Source of the DNA: Gryganskiella cystojenkinii
Taxonomy: Eukaryota > Mortierellomycota > Mortierellomycetes > Mortierellales > Mortierellaceae
Reading direction: 5' to 3'
Assembly: GCA_015852425.1 (NCBI GenBank)
Contig: JAAAIG010000398.1
Coordinates: forward strand, 2,215-33,353
Length of the DNA stretch: 31,139 bases
The notes beneath the pieces were generated by a model. The model saw only the letters and a list, made by a program, of their open reading frames with translations, had not been told where the DNA came from and ran no database searches. The position numbers were made by a program, and so were the translations under genes. Numbering within the stretch: the first letter of the stretch is position 1; every line of letters begins with the position of its first letter. Positions 19,163-28,689 of the stretch are shown in pieces.

Positions 19163-20560
19163 GATACTGCGAAAGGGAGGGAGTGGGGTTGAGGGAGGAC
19201 GTAAAAGGTGTCAACTTTTTAAGAACGAACAGGATGCTAAAAATATTTTCCAAGCTTTTATAACTGCTTCTTAAAGGTTCGAAGTATCCTTTTTGAGTTG
19301 CACAGTACAGAGAGCACACACATGACCTGCTCCCTGTTTTATCGCACTGGACCAGCGATGTCGGAATGAGACGCTCTTTCAATGCTGTGTGACTTGCCAT
19401 GTTGCAACAGCCCATGACTGGTGCTGAAGATAAAATCACAAAAAAAACGAGAGCACCCACTTCGCCCACGCTATCAATTAATGTTACACACACTGAACTT
19501 TGACATCGCATTGCTGTGGGAATGGAGGTATGTTTCTGATTGGTAGGGTTTGTTTGTCTCAAAATTTGGCGTTCCTACTGCGGGACGTGGACATGGAAAT
19601 ACGGAAGCGTCTATTTGTCGTCCAGGGCTTTTGCATCTTCATCTGGGATTAAACTCGGGCAGAAAAAAAAACTATGTCCCAGTGCGGGGCAAAAAACAGA
19701 GCCTTTTGGGGACTATGAACTGCGCATACGCTATTTTGGTTGACAAAGTCGTGGCAAAGGCCACCACATATGTGTTGTCCTATCAAATACTTATAAATCC
19801 TTTATTTCTCACGTTTTACCATCGGTATCGGCGATTACGGGACCATACGTCATAGAATTCTATCTTCTGGTCGCTTGTTTCATTACAAATGTTGGAGCGA
19901 GACCCCACATAAGTATCTTAGTCAATGACGGAAAAATTGACGAGGGAACGATCACCACCGATCTCGATTTCCAACTGATCAAGTTGCATCAAATTTGGTA
20001 TTAATGTTAACGAACCGTATTCGCAACTAAATCCAAGTGATAAGTACGTTCGTCTTCTGTGAAGGCATAACAACAGAAAAGGTACTGAGGCCAGAAAAAT
20101 TTGCAATGTCTAAAACATGGTTGATTTTCATGACTGATCTCGGCATCTGTTGATATGATTGTCACGAGATCTCGAAGCCATGTCCCAGGCACCTACCATG
20201 ATAAACAATAAAATGAGTTTTGGCAGCGATACTCATTGTATTTCTTGAGTTCTAGCACGAAAAGCACATTATCGGTTATGCCGCTATTGCGAAGAAGCAC
20301 CGAGATCTTCTGTGCGCGATATCTCATCCCAGGAATGCTTTATTGTAAAATAAGAAAGATGCCACTCGTTCCTCTTATTGGTGTCAATAAGGGTGCCTTT
20401 CTATTGTACTTCACTTACATAGGGAGAACTGCCTTGATGTACATCATTGCCCTCGCCTAAGGAGGGCTGCCTTCCGATTGGTCGCTCGCCAACTATGAAA
20501 TTCCAGTCGGCGGAAACTCAGAAGTTAATCCAGCAGGTCAAAATGCTCAAGCCCAGTCGA
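19163..20560. other. No intact gene; possible coding fragment on the minus strand
   Basis: The left part is presumably the promoter of the thioredoxin-fold gene. At 20192-19918 (minus) two overlapping frames suggest an eroded coding patch (WLRDLVTIISTDAEIS, then LIPNLMQLDQLEIEIGG in another frame) after an AG acceptor-like site. The second piece has an LRR-like rhythm. No family was identified. Confidence 0.3.
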
Positions 20561-20660
20561 AATTGGACGACAAATAAGAAAATCGGACGACAAATAAGAA
20601 AATCGGACTACAAATAAGAGCACTGGAATACGGGATAACAAATAAGAGCACAGGACGACA
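20561..20660 (+). repeat. 20-bp tandem repeat, three clean copies and two degenerate ones
   Basis: AATTGGACGACAAATAAGAA (20561), AATCGGACGACAAATAAGAA (20581) and AATCGGACTACAAATAAGAG (20601) are followed by a diverged copy with an insertion and by CACAGGACGACAAAGAGACA. A related single stretch (CCGACTACAAATAAAGCCAC) occurs at 21038. Confidence 0.85.
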
Positions 20661-21125
20661 AAGAGACACTTCCACTGTTAAGCACTTCTGTTCTGTTCTG
20701 TGTTCACCTCCACTTGTCTATGTTGACTGGACGCTGCATTTTTTTAGATCAAGAGGGCGTGAAATTCTCACGGGCAATGCTTGTGCTCACCTCACAGTAT
20801 TGCTTTCGCCTTTGTCCTCGCCCTCGCCCATCCTTTTGCCTGAAAAAAAAACTAATGAAAATTGGGCCACACATAGAGACGCCACAACGATTTCGGATCC
20901 CCTTGTAATAACGTCGATTGAACTGAGCAGAATACAGTACATGCTTTTTTCATCTCGACACGTGCGTGCATCCTATTTAATTTAATCGCGTTATTATAAG
21001 GAGTCCTGAAATCGATGGGCCGTCTCTAAGAGAGCATCCGACTACAAATAAAGCCACTGGACGACAAGCAAGCAGTGTCGTACCGGACACTACAGATGGA
21101 CACTTCCAAAACGACACCCTTACTA
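20661..21125. other. No gene recognised
   Basis: Short frames only. The 21038-21067 stretch repeats the motif of the 20-bp tandem array. Confidence 0.4.
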
Positions 21126-21250
21126 GCAAAATGGAACTTTGTGCAAGCCTGAGGGCAAATTGTAGCAAAAACGGCAAAGGCAAGTTCGCTGGCAAAATGG
21201 AACTTTATGTGTTTGCCTGAGAGGAAATGGTGACACAAAGGGCAAAAATA
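21126..21250 (+). repeat. 66-bp tandem duplication
   Basis: GCAAAATGGAACTTT begins at 21126 and again at 21192. The following CCTGAG.G.AAAT and CAAAGG segments also repeat, with several mismatches. Confidence 0.7.
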
Positions 21251-21483
21251 TACCTCGTGGACATAATTAAAAACTACAAGAGGTCGTTTTTTTGTCCAGA
21301 TCTCGACTTTACCGGTGCAGGAAGATTCACAGGAACATACAGTGAGAGGCCTACATGGTGTCAGTTGGAGGTCACAGTGGGGCATCAGCCTTCACCCTTG
21401 CACAAAGAGGAAATCATTGTATTTCCAATTCAATGGCTCTAAAATATAAGGTAGATTATTGCGAACTTCTCCTGTCTTCCTCA

Positions 21484-21490
21484 TATAAAA
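21484..21490 (+). promoter_or_regulatory. TATA box of the cysteine-rich secreted protein
   Basis: TATAAAA lies 177 bp upstream of the ATG. The intervening leader contains a likely intron (21560-21658, AAG|GTACAT..CCTTTAG, 99 bp), which brings the spliced leader to a normal length. Confidence 0.65.
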
Positions 21491-21660
21491 GGCGGGTTCT
21501 CATCGCCGATATTCCTCACTCTTCCCAACTCTCCACCCACTCTTCAGAACAAATCCAAGGTACATAGCCTCGCAGTCCTATCCCTCACAGGTGAACTTGA
21601 CTTAACCTATAATCATCTCCGAGTCGATACTGACGGTAGTTTCCTTAACCCCCTTTAGCC

Positions 21661-21873
21661 ATGAAATTCGTGCCCATTCTTCTTGTCGCCACTCTTGCAT
21701 TCGTTGTCTCTGCTAGGCCTCTGATTGAGTCTGACGCTGGCAAAATTATCACCATCGACGAACCCAAAGCAAACGAGGCCAGTGCCAACACAGACGCAAG
21801 CGTCGACAACATGGGGTGTCATTGTGGTGGTGGCACTTACCTTCTACTATGCTGCCCATGCTTCACATGTTAA
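21661..21873 (+). CDS. Small secreted cysteine-rich protein, 70 aa
   Basis: A clear signal peptide (MKFVPILLVATLAFVVSA) is followed by RPLIESDAGK, an acidic and polar spacer, and a cysteine-dense tail GCHCGGGTYLLLCCPCFTC with six cysteines in a C-x-C-x8-CC-x-C-x2-C pattern. The ATG lies two bases after a predicted 5'-UTR acceptor. A TATA box lies upstream and AATAAA at 21946. The leader and first mature residues resemble those of the protein at 27993-28178, which lacks the cysteines. Size, export and cysteines fit an effector-like, antimicrobial or metal-binding peptide; these roles are inference. No family is recognised. Confidence 0.75.
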   Translation: MKFVPILLVATLAFVVSARPLIESDAGKIITIDEPKANEASANTDASVDNMGCHCGGGTYLLLCCPCFTC

Positions 21874-21945
21874 GTCGCCTGCGCCATATTCGCAGTCACA
21901 GTCACATGTTGGTCCGTCTGGCTATTTGACCAGACAGGCATCCAT

Positions 21946-21951
21946 AATAAA
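21946..21951 (+). terminator. AATAAA poly(A) signal of the secreted cysteine-rich gene
   Basis: A canonical hexamer lies 73 bp after the stop codon. Confidence 0.6.
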
Positions 21952-22032
21952 GATGGGAACCTTTATCTCACTATTCATTTTCCCATGCATCATTGATCAT
22001 ATCAAGTGTGTATTCCTCGCACAGTAGAATCT

Positions 22033-22082
22033 GCAACTACGTCACTGCTTAGTGGGTCACTGCTCAGTGGTAACGTAGTTGC
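22033..22082. repeat. 50-bp inverted repeat with internal direct repeat
   Basis: GCAACTACGT (22033-22042) and ACGTAGTTGC (22073-22082) are perfect 10-base arms. Between them, CACTGCTTAGTG and CACTGCTCAGTG repeat in tandem, and each is itself nearly palindromic. The whole could fold as a stem with two small hairpins. Confidence 0.75.
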
Positions 22083-22324
22083 CTCCTAGCCAAAACCTCG
22101 CACGCGGACCTTTGTATCGGCTAATACACAATAATATTAATAACATTAAAAGCATACCTACGCCTCTCCGTAACAAGCACCGTTCACGGAAGGCGAATTT
22201 TTTTTCCGGGCCTATGTTCACTCTCGTAGAAGTAGTTTCGCAGGCCATTTCAACTGGCCTTTGTATGGTCGCTGAAAATGCCATTCACTTGGTTTCCTCA
22301 TCCATGTTTTACGGGGTCTGGTGA

Positions 22325-22609
22325 GTTTCCACTCTTTCTTTTGGTGCATCTCAGTGCGCCACCTTTGTAAAGCAAATATGGGGCCGTACGCGCACATCAG
22401 AAAATTTCACCCTTACTCACACCGTGCAAAATCAGTGGCTCTTTCGTCCTTCGCCACCCCTTTATTCCTCTTCTCCATCCACTGTGGTCTCTATCTTTTG
22501 CCACTATTGCGACAAGCATGGTCATGACGATGACCACTGCAAGGAACAAGAAATCGAATTCCAAATGCCACCGCTCATCACGGTGTTAAGATGTAAAGAC
22601 AAACGCTAA
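22325..22609 (+). CDS. Short frame with a CCHC zinc knuckle (fragment)
   Basis: A 94-codon open stretch follows a TGA and ends at TAA 22609. It has no well-placed ATG until 22424. Near its end, FCHYCDKHGHDDDHCKE gives C-x2-C-x4-H-x4-C, an exact retroviral-type zinc knuckle as in retrotransposon Gag and some RNA-binding proteins. The upstream half (SQCATFVKQIWGRTRTSEN) is basic. An exon upstream (ATG 22215, MFTLVEVVSQAIS) ends in GTGAGT, but joining at 22354 would need a 34-nt intron and breaks phase, so the true structure is unclear. It is either a Gag relic or the exon of a small gene. Confidence 0.4.
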   Translation, partial: VSTLSFGASQCATFVKQIWGRTRTSENFTLTHTVQNQWLFRPSPPLYSSSPSTVVSIFCHYCDKHGHDDDHCKEQEIEFQMPPLITVLRCKDKR

Positions 22610-23278
22610 CAAAAAGGCTTCCTCCCCCGTTTTTCTATTAAAACTAAACTTTAAAAACCATGAATTGAATCTAACAAACGTTGGTCGGCCAAGGATGGTT
22701 CGTCCTTGGGCCCAGGAGAAAGCCTGTCACGATGTTCCTCCAGCGCCTTGCCACACCGACAATAACCTTCTAGACATAACAGACCACATCCGGTGTGCTA
22801 ATTGTTTTTGTCACCATCAGATGGCGACCACTGCTGCTTTCTTGTTATATCGTTCGCCCTTTCCCAGGCAAGAGTGGCTTCTATAGCGGTTAAATGTTAA
22901 ACGTGTCAATGAATAATAGAGAATGAGGGAACGCTCATATAACGAGAAGGGAGGAAAGAAAGAAAGATGTATTTCAAGTGTCTCCATGAGCACACGCATA
23001 ATATTCAAGCACTCACTTGATCTTCGTTGACTAAAGATTAAGGGTAATGCTGTGAGGTCCATGCTCCAAATTCACCATCTGCTCGAGATTTGGTTGCCAA
23101 TATGAGTAATGGCGATGAAACGACACTACGTCGAAGTCGCGATATGGCCCAAAGAAAACCGAAGACGTTCAAAAGCGATTGAGAAACGTTGTAGGTGATG
23201 AAGAGGTCAAGTTGGCAGACTCCCATACTTGTGAGGGGTCTCCAGTCGGGTCGCTGATACTTAGTGAAGACCAAGTAC
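22610..23278. other. No intact gene; possible fragment on the minus strand
   Basis: A minus-strand frame at 23280-23038 (LTSMGVCQLDLFITYNVSQS, then FGFLWAISRLRRS) reads like real protein but has no recognised domain. It is cut at its upstream end by the start of duplication copy B, so it may be a gene broken by that event. Confidence 0.3.
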
Positions 23279-23381
23279 AAATATGACTCAAAAATACCTG
23301 GATTCTGAATAATAGGAATTAGCTATCATTTGGTCCGACGCGTGGCTAACGCTGGTGCTTTCTCTTTACTTTCAAATGCAG

Positions 23382-23643
23382 ATGGAGAGATTCATTCGTG
23401 TTCTCTTCGCTTTCTGACTCGAAACACACGCTCAAACAGATCCTCACCACAGGCTATATGAAAGCAGCACAGACGAACAATCTTTGACAGCGTGCTCACG
23501 ATGCAAGGATTGAAAGAGCGGACGTAAAAAAGATCAAAAAGAAGCGTCGCTATGAACTCTTGTCTTCCCCATGCCAGCCCTCCCTTCTTCAAAATCGGTT
23601 CCCTCGAAAATTTCTTGATGCAGCCAAAATTCATGCGGGATGA
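23382..23643 (+). pseudogene. Partial reading frame after a 3' splice-like site, copy B
   Basis: The counterpart of 15749-16051. The acceptor AAATGCAG is kept. One extra base near 23400 shifts the frame, after which DSKHTLKQILTTGYMKAAQ, the shared TGA and RIERADVKKIKKKRRYELLS follow. About 20 bases present in copy A near the end are missing. Confidence 0.25.
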
Positions 23644-23843
23644 AGGAACAAGTGATCCTTCTATGTCACGGTTTGGCCTGCGACTCTCCAGTTTTTTTTT
23701 TTACTGTTCCAGTCATGGCGTAGCTCAATACATCCTCTAAGCACAGCTCAAAAGGTGTCACGCTGTACCTCAGAAGGAAACGTGTTTGCTGGACGCTCGT
23801 CGGGTCATGCAAGATTTGGTCCTCTTTGTTTCTTTCCATTACC

Positions 23844-23849
23844 TATAAA
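23844..23849 (+). promoter_or_regulatory. TATA box of the duplicate gene, copy B
   Basis: TATAAA lies 94 bp upstream of the ATG at 23938, matching copy A. Confidence 0.55.
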
Positions 23850-23937
23850 CAACTAAACGGTCATCGCTTCCACCTTTTTTCTTGTTCTGGCAAGCTTTCC
23901 TCGCCTCCACGTTATACATCGAGAATACAAAAACAAG

Positions 23938-24467
23938 ATGTTGCAAGCCTTACAAGAAGTTTTACTTGGCGCGGACAAGTGGTTGAGAGTCAAGATCCTC
24001 ATCAACGAGAATACCACTGACATTGACGATGCTACTGTCGAGTTTGAATGGATATGCTCCGGGTATGGAACCGCCAGTAAGCCTGGGCTCGGTGTGAGTT
24101 GTACCAATGCACCATTCCAGAATCCAGCGGGTTCTTTGAATGGTACAAGAGCCTCTACGGCAATAGTGACCAGTCACCGGACGAACCTGCTGTGATTTGC
24201 TTGACCCCCGTTGCTATTACTGCTGCTGTTACTGAGCATAAGAATGTTCCACCGCCACCGTTGGAGCAGAGAAGAAACATGATCATCGAGGGAATCGTTA
24301 AGGATGCTGTATTTGGTGAACGCGTCGAATGGTCCCGCCTGTTTGTTGGCACCTACCCAGTCGGGATTGGAAAGCATTGGGAAGACAAGGAGGAAACGGA
24401 ACAACTGGATGTCTATTTCAAGGCGGAGTTTGCCAGTTGGATCAAGAAGAGCAGGTTATACCGATGA
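23938..24467 (+). pseudogene. Duplicate of the 174-aa gene, frameshifted or newly spliced (copy B)
   Basis: It starts MLQALQEVLLGADKWLRVKI like copy A. Near 24093 TGTACCAATGC replaces TGTTTCCAGTGC, a one-base loss that ends the first frame at 24195. The rest (SSGFFEWYKSLYG .. VEWSRLFVGTYPVGIGKHW) is in the frame ending at 24467. Copy B also has GTAAGCC at 24075 and ATTCCAG ending at 24118; removing these 44 bases restores the frame as GTAKSSGFFEWYK. No clear branch site is visible, so it may simply be a pseudogene. The C-terminus (KAEFASWIKKSRLYR) differs from copy A. AATAAA follows at 24535. Confidence 0.6.
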
Positions 24468-24534
24468 CCTTAACGACCGCACAGAACGCAGTCTAGTCTA
24501 CGTACTTGCAAACCGCCACCGGCTATCCGTGTCG

Positions 24535-24540
24535 AATAAA
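24535..24540 (+). terminator. AATAAA downstream of copy B gene
   Basis: A canonical hexamer 68 bp after the stop. Copy A has only CATAAA at the equivalent place. Confidence 0.5.
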
Positions 24541-25038
24541 ATAATCAAACTTGTTATGATTTTATCCCGACCATTTTACTCGAGAAAATCAAGTCGATCA
24601 CTCGTGGCTCGTGTTCGTTGGCACGCTTGAAGAGTCTGAAGAAAAGAAAGGTTGCCCCTATTCTTTTCTGACATTCATTTCTGTTTTGTTTCGTTGTTGC
24701 CTCTGCCTTCACCAATAAATTAATCACGCCTTCACTCCCATCAAACACTGTTGCCACCCCTCACTCCCACTCCACCTGTACTGGTCACAGCTCTACGCTC
24801 TTTCTACTCTGTTGCCTTGGCCTTTGTCGACAAATCACATCAGATCGCTCACACCAAGATGCCCATTTCATTTCTGCCACTCTCTTCCTCATTCCTGCCT
24901 GCCCTCCTGCGCCTCTTGGCTTTCTTAATTCGCGACCAAAAAGAAGGTCTGTGGAGATTGGATTAGTATTTCACCAGCATTACACCGAGTTGTGGCACGT
25001 TCTCATCAGAGTTTCCTGCTTAGCCGGTAATGATCACG

Positions 25039-26300
25039 AGCCAGGAGAGAATACATACTTTCTCAATGGTGGGGTTTGCGATGCTTCATTAATTATATGT
25101 CTGATCGCCTTGGGTATGCATTTGGAACTTGTCCAAGCCATCTTTTCGACTGCATCTCAAAGAGTCTGAGTGAGAATGTCTGCAGAACGGTGACAGGCGG
25201 GAAGTAGCAAGTTATTTTCTCACACAGAGATGACGCCAGTGCTTTAAGCCCCGTTGAGCATATTAAATACCGGTCGTTATCACGAGAACAATCCTCGTCA
25301 TCAGTCGATGAGTAGGCTCGATGGATGTCGGACCTTGAACTGAGTTCATATGAAGTCGTGCGGAGGGCTGCTGTTTCCGCATCGGCGCTCGCCCAAGTTG
25401 ACATAGACGAACACCACCGTGATGGACTGCGAACAGAACCTCTTGAATCTTCGAAAATACCACTTCGGGAATCGGATCAACAGCTCACATCGCGTATGGC
25501 CAGGAATGTTCAGGCCACAAGAGGCGTTCAGAATCGGCAACAAATGAGCGCGCGCGCAAGTCCAGCCAGGCCGAGAAAAGAGACACGAAAGTGGTGGTGG
25601 AAGTGTACCACGTCCATTTTTTATTTTATACAAAATGCCAAGGTGAACCAAACGGGTGCAACTGCCTGTTAGGAACGTGTCTACTTGGAATTGCAATGCT
25701 GCATCTGTGGATTTAACCTCCAAGAAGCGAAAAAGCCGAGCTGGACAAGAGGAGAACTCAAGCGATGGTATCAACACAAGGACTCAAAGAAAAAGGCTGG
25801 TAAACTACACCGCGTTGTATGGATTCCATGGCAATTCAGATATTTCATCTGCACCGCGGAAAACATGGACCAGATACGGGTCGCCAATGCAATGAGATCG
25901 CCCAAGTGGCTCAATTGACCGGATCACGAACAACGAGGTATACTGTCTGGTCACTGTCCTTCAGGTCTCGATCGGAGTCAACATTTCAAAGACAAGCATG
26001 CCCGAATTCCGGAGTTTTGATAGTCTCGCTGGTGAGGATGATGAGGCAAAATACCTCCACACTGCCGAATCATTTGAGAGTACTTAACCCTGGCAGGAGA
26101 ATTGTCTAGAGTTAATGAAGAAAAAGCGACGAAAGCGACGAGTTCTTTTTCGTGTGTTTATTGCAATCGTGTACCCTTGCACCGTCAAATCTACGCAAAT
26201 ATTGGTCTTTTTACATGTGGTGAATGGTTGAAAAGAATGACACCGATTGTTTCTTGTTCCCTCCCCCCCTCTCTCTCCAAATAACTTTTTACTCTTACAC
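25039..26300. other. No recognised gene; two weak plus-strand frames
   Basis: A plus frame from ATG 25325 to 25672 (MSDLELSSYEVVRRAAVSAS) follows a TATTAAATA, and a second from 25685 to 25918 contains CCICGF and KLHRVVWIPWQFRYFICT. Either could be an exon or relic; neither shows a known domain, and a long minus frame overlaps them. Confidence that any is a gene is low. Confidence 0.25.
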
Positions 26301-26308
26301 GGCCAAGT

Positions 26309-26608
26309 TTGCATTTACTAGATATTGACGGAAGTGAAACTACCAAACGCCATTTTCAAGGATCCAAACGCCAATACTTCCGTTCGCTTCCGCTCAAAGA
26401 ATGGTTGCCCGAACTCTATCTTGAAGGCGAGGAGACAGATCTTCAATCTTTCTTTTATATGTTGAGTATCATCAAGGTTTCTTGCGGATCTTTTAATGCT
26501 CAGGTTCGAGCGTTCTGCTATCATCTTTGGACATACTATCATAAGGATAAGGCTGGCGTGCTCCACAAGAAGTTGCTTTTGTCCGAGATTAAGACCAAGC
26601 TGATGTGA
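26309..26608 (+). pseudogene. Unrecognised coding fragment, about 99 codons
   Basis: The frame has no upstream ATG. A splice-acceptor-like CATTTACTAG lies at its start (26312-26321), so it may be a last exon or a truncated gene. The translation has a globular, protein-like composition (LPLKEWLPELYLEGEETDLQ, AFCYHLWTYYHKDK) and ends EIKTKLM. The first internal ATG is at about codon 52. I recognise no family. Confidence 0.3.
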
Positions 26609-27835
26609 AAAATTCACAATTCCGACTTTGTTGGTCATGCATACGAAGACGCAAACGATGGTAATGTATTGTACATGTTACTTCTGGCGCCTCAAAGGTT
26701 TCACAAGTGTAATAATCCATGTTTATTTCTTCTGTGGCTCATGAAAAGAGGTAGAAGGTCAATTTTAAAGCCGAGGGTACAGGATACGGCCTGTAACAAG
26801 ATAAGGTCTTGGTTCTGACACAACATGGATGCAACCCCAGAACAGTTCCACACCCACCGACTCCACTTGTATCATAGCTCAACCGGTTTCAGCAACCTCT
26901 TAGAGTACCTCCTCGCCACAACAGGTAGACTTAAATACCACATAGTTTTCTTCTGAAAACAACAGCCTCTTTCCACCATCGATTGCCTTGTGCTCTTACA
27001 CAGTCAGTCCTCACCGTCGTTTCCAAGTTCCTCGACATCCAAGACCTCGTCCAAGAAGACCTCGCATCTCTAACCTTCATCTGAGATGGTGGCTATGTCG
27101 AAAATTTGCTCATCAAAGCTGCTAGAGACGAGTGCAAAGTACAGAAGTACGTAGTTATGGTCTGAACAGCTGATATTCCCTCTTGGTTGACCATACCTAC
27201 TTGGCCTTGTAACCGTTTTCATGACTAGCCACATACATTCACTTGTACTGTTCACAGCCGATCAGTAGACGCGAGGTCTAGGATTGTTTTGTGGAATTCC
27301 CCCAAAAAATATTGATACCTATCCACCGAGGATGGTTTGAATGCAGGACCACAGAGAGTCGTGCCACATCACACCGCAAATATCAAGGAACAAAACTATT
27401 ACGACAAGAGACCCACCAGGGCTTTGCTTAAAAAAAAAGAAAAAGATGGACAGATGGACAAAAAAAGTTTAAACGCCACAGACACCAGAGAGAAGTACAG
27501 GAATGAATAAGAACTTTTCATAATTTCAGGGAAGCAGAATTGCGGAATAAATACTCTGTCGTTGGTGCTTGCTATGTCTTCTCTTGCTCGGTTGTCCTCT
27601 TGTGCTCTTGCTGTCTTGTTCTATCTGCCCTCTCACATCTTGGTTGACCTCTTCCGCAGGAATAAAAAAAAATGTATCATTGAAGGATAAAAAAGGCAGC
27701 AACGCTATGAACGCTTGGAAGCCACTAGCCAATAACCGTTCCAGCCTTTTTTTACCCTGTTGGAGTCTCTGGCATCTGTGTTTTTTTAATTCTCTGCTCC
27801 GTCTTAACATTTTCTAGTATCTTTCTCCTTAACGT
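26609..27835. other. No intact gene; one eroded coding-like patch
   Basis: At about 27008-27165 one plus frame reads LTVVSKFLDIQDLVQEDLAS, a TGA, then GGYVENLLIKAARDECKVQK, which looks like decayed protein sequence. The rest is AT-rich with A tracts (27430-27475, 27664-27670). Confidence 0.3.
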
Positions 27836-27950
27836 GTTGTTGCCCCCAGATGTTGTCCCTTGGTAATGCGTTGATGTTATCCCTTGATGTTTGGTTGGTG
27901 TTGTCCATTGATGATGTTCCTCCTTTTTCTCGGCAGACCCTTGATCATTC
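27836..27950 (-). repeat. Degenerate low-complexity repeat (AAGGGACAACATC type), minus strand
   Basis: On the minus strand CATCAAGGGATAACATC, ACCAAGGGACAACATC and GGGGGCAACAACACG follow one another. Similar text appears on the plus strand at 28690-28900, so the two blocks flank the secreted-protein gene in opposite orientation. Confidence 0.45.
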
Positions 27951-27992
27951 GGCGTCGATATTTTCAGCTGCCCTCCTGTTCTCAGCTTGCTC

Positions 27993-28178
27993 TCAGGTAA
28001 ACTTATTGAAATCACCTCCCACGCCACCAGTAATGTCTTTCGTCAATGTATCGGCATCCTTATTGCCGATCTGCTGACGAGCATTTGCGAGACCTGCACT
28101 TGACCCAATGAGAGGCATTGCTCTCACGCAGCTGAATGCAAACGCCAGGGCAGCGACGGAAAGGATGACGAGCTTCAT
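27993..28178 (-). CDS. Small secreted protein, 61 aa
   Basis: A signal peptide (MKLVILSVAALAFAFSCVRA) is followed by MPLIGSSAGLANARQQ, a polar stretch and a glycine-rich end (GGVGGDFNKFT). The leader and the PLI.S.AG motif resemble the cysteine-rich protein at 21661-21873, which suggests a shared origin, but here the cysteine tail is absent. A possible 5'-UTR intron (28301-28220 on the minus strand, CAG|GTATAT..TTTCTAG) parallels the one in that gene. No TATA box was found. It may be truncated, or its true C-terminus may lie in an exon I could not find. Confidence 0.55.
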   Translation of the reverse strand: MKLVILSVAALAFAFSCVRAMPLIGSSAGLANARQQIGNKDADTLTKDITGGVGGDFNKFT

Positions 28179-28689
28179 AGTCGTGCTGAGGAACAGCGCG
28201 CAAGACAGATATATGGAGACTAGAAAACAAGGAAAGGAATGTCAGCTAAGACTAAAGACTGTCGCCCCTTTATGCATTATCACTATCATCATGTCATATA
28301 CCTGATGGCAGTGTGGTCCAGAACGCGGTGTGCAGAGGTTGTGCAGGTCTTCTGTGACCGTTACCGTTAGCGCGCTTGATTGGTGTGTGGTGTTCTTGCG
28401 ATCTTTAGTATGGCAGCTGTTGCGATGATTGCTTGCAACGATCCTTGCATCAGTTGTGAATGTTCAGAGTGCTGTTACGAATCTAGAGTCTTGGGGTAGG
28501 ATCAGATATTTGTTGGTGCAGGACGCAGGCACGACCACTTTATATACGTAGGTGAAGAGGGTCATACCGTGAAAGAAACGGGCTGTTGAATTTTTTGAAG
28601 AAGCGTAAAGGGCACACTGAGAAGGGAGAGACACGAAAGTGATCAAGGAGATGCAGAATCAGAGGAGATGGAAAAAGGTCAAGGATTCC

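Larger units (their letters stand above)
23279..25038 (+). repeat. Segmental duplication, copy B
   Basis: This is the partner of 15636-17406, same orientation, with starts 7643 bp apart. It runs from GACCAAGTAC to TAGCCGGTAATGATCAC. Beyond that point it continues into GAGCCAGGAGAG, whereas copy A meets the LTR. It is slightly shorter than copy A because of small deletions. Confidence 0.9.

Noticed and set aside
22321..22354. GTGAGT..CTCAG as an intron joining MFTLVEVVSQAIS to the zinc-knuckle frame
   Set aside because: Only 34 nt long, and the join leaves the wrong phase with an immediate stop.
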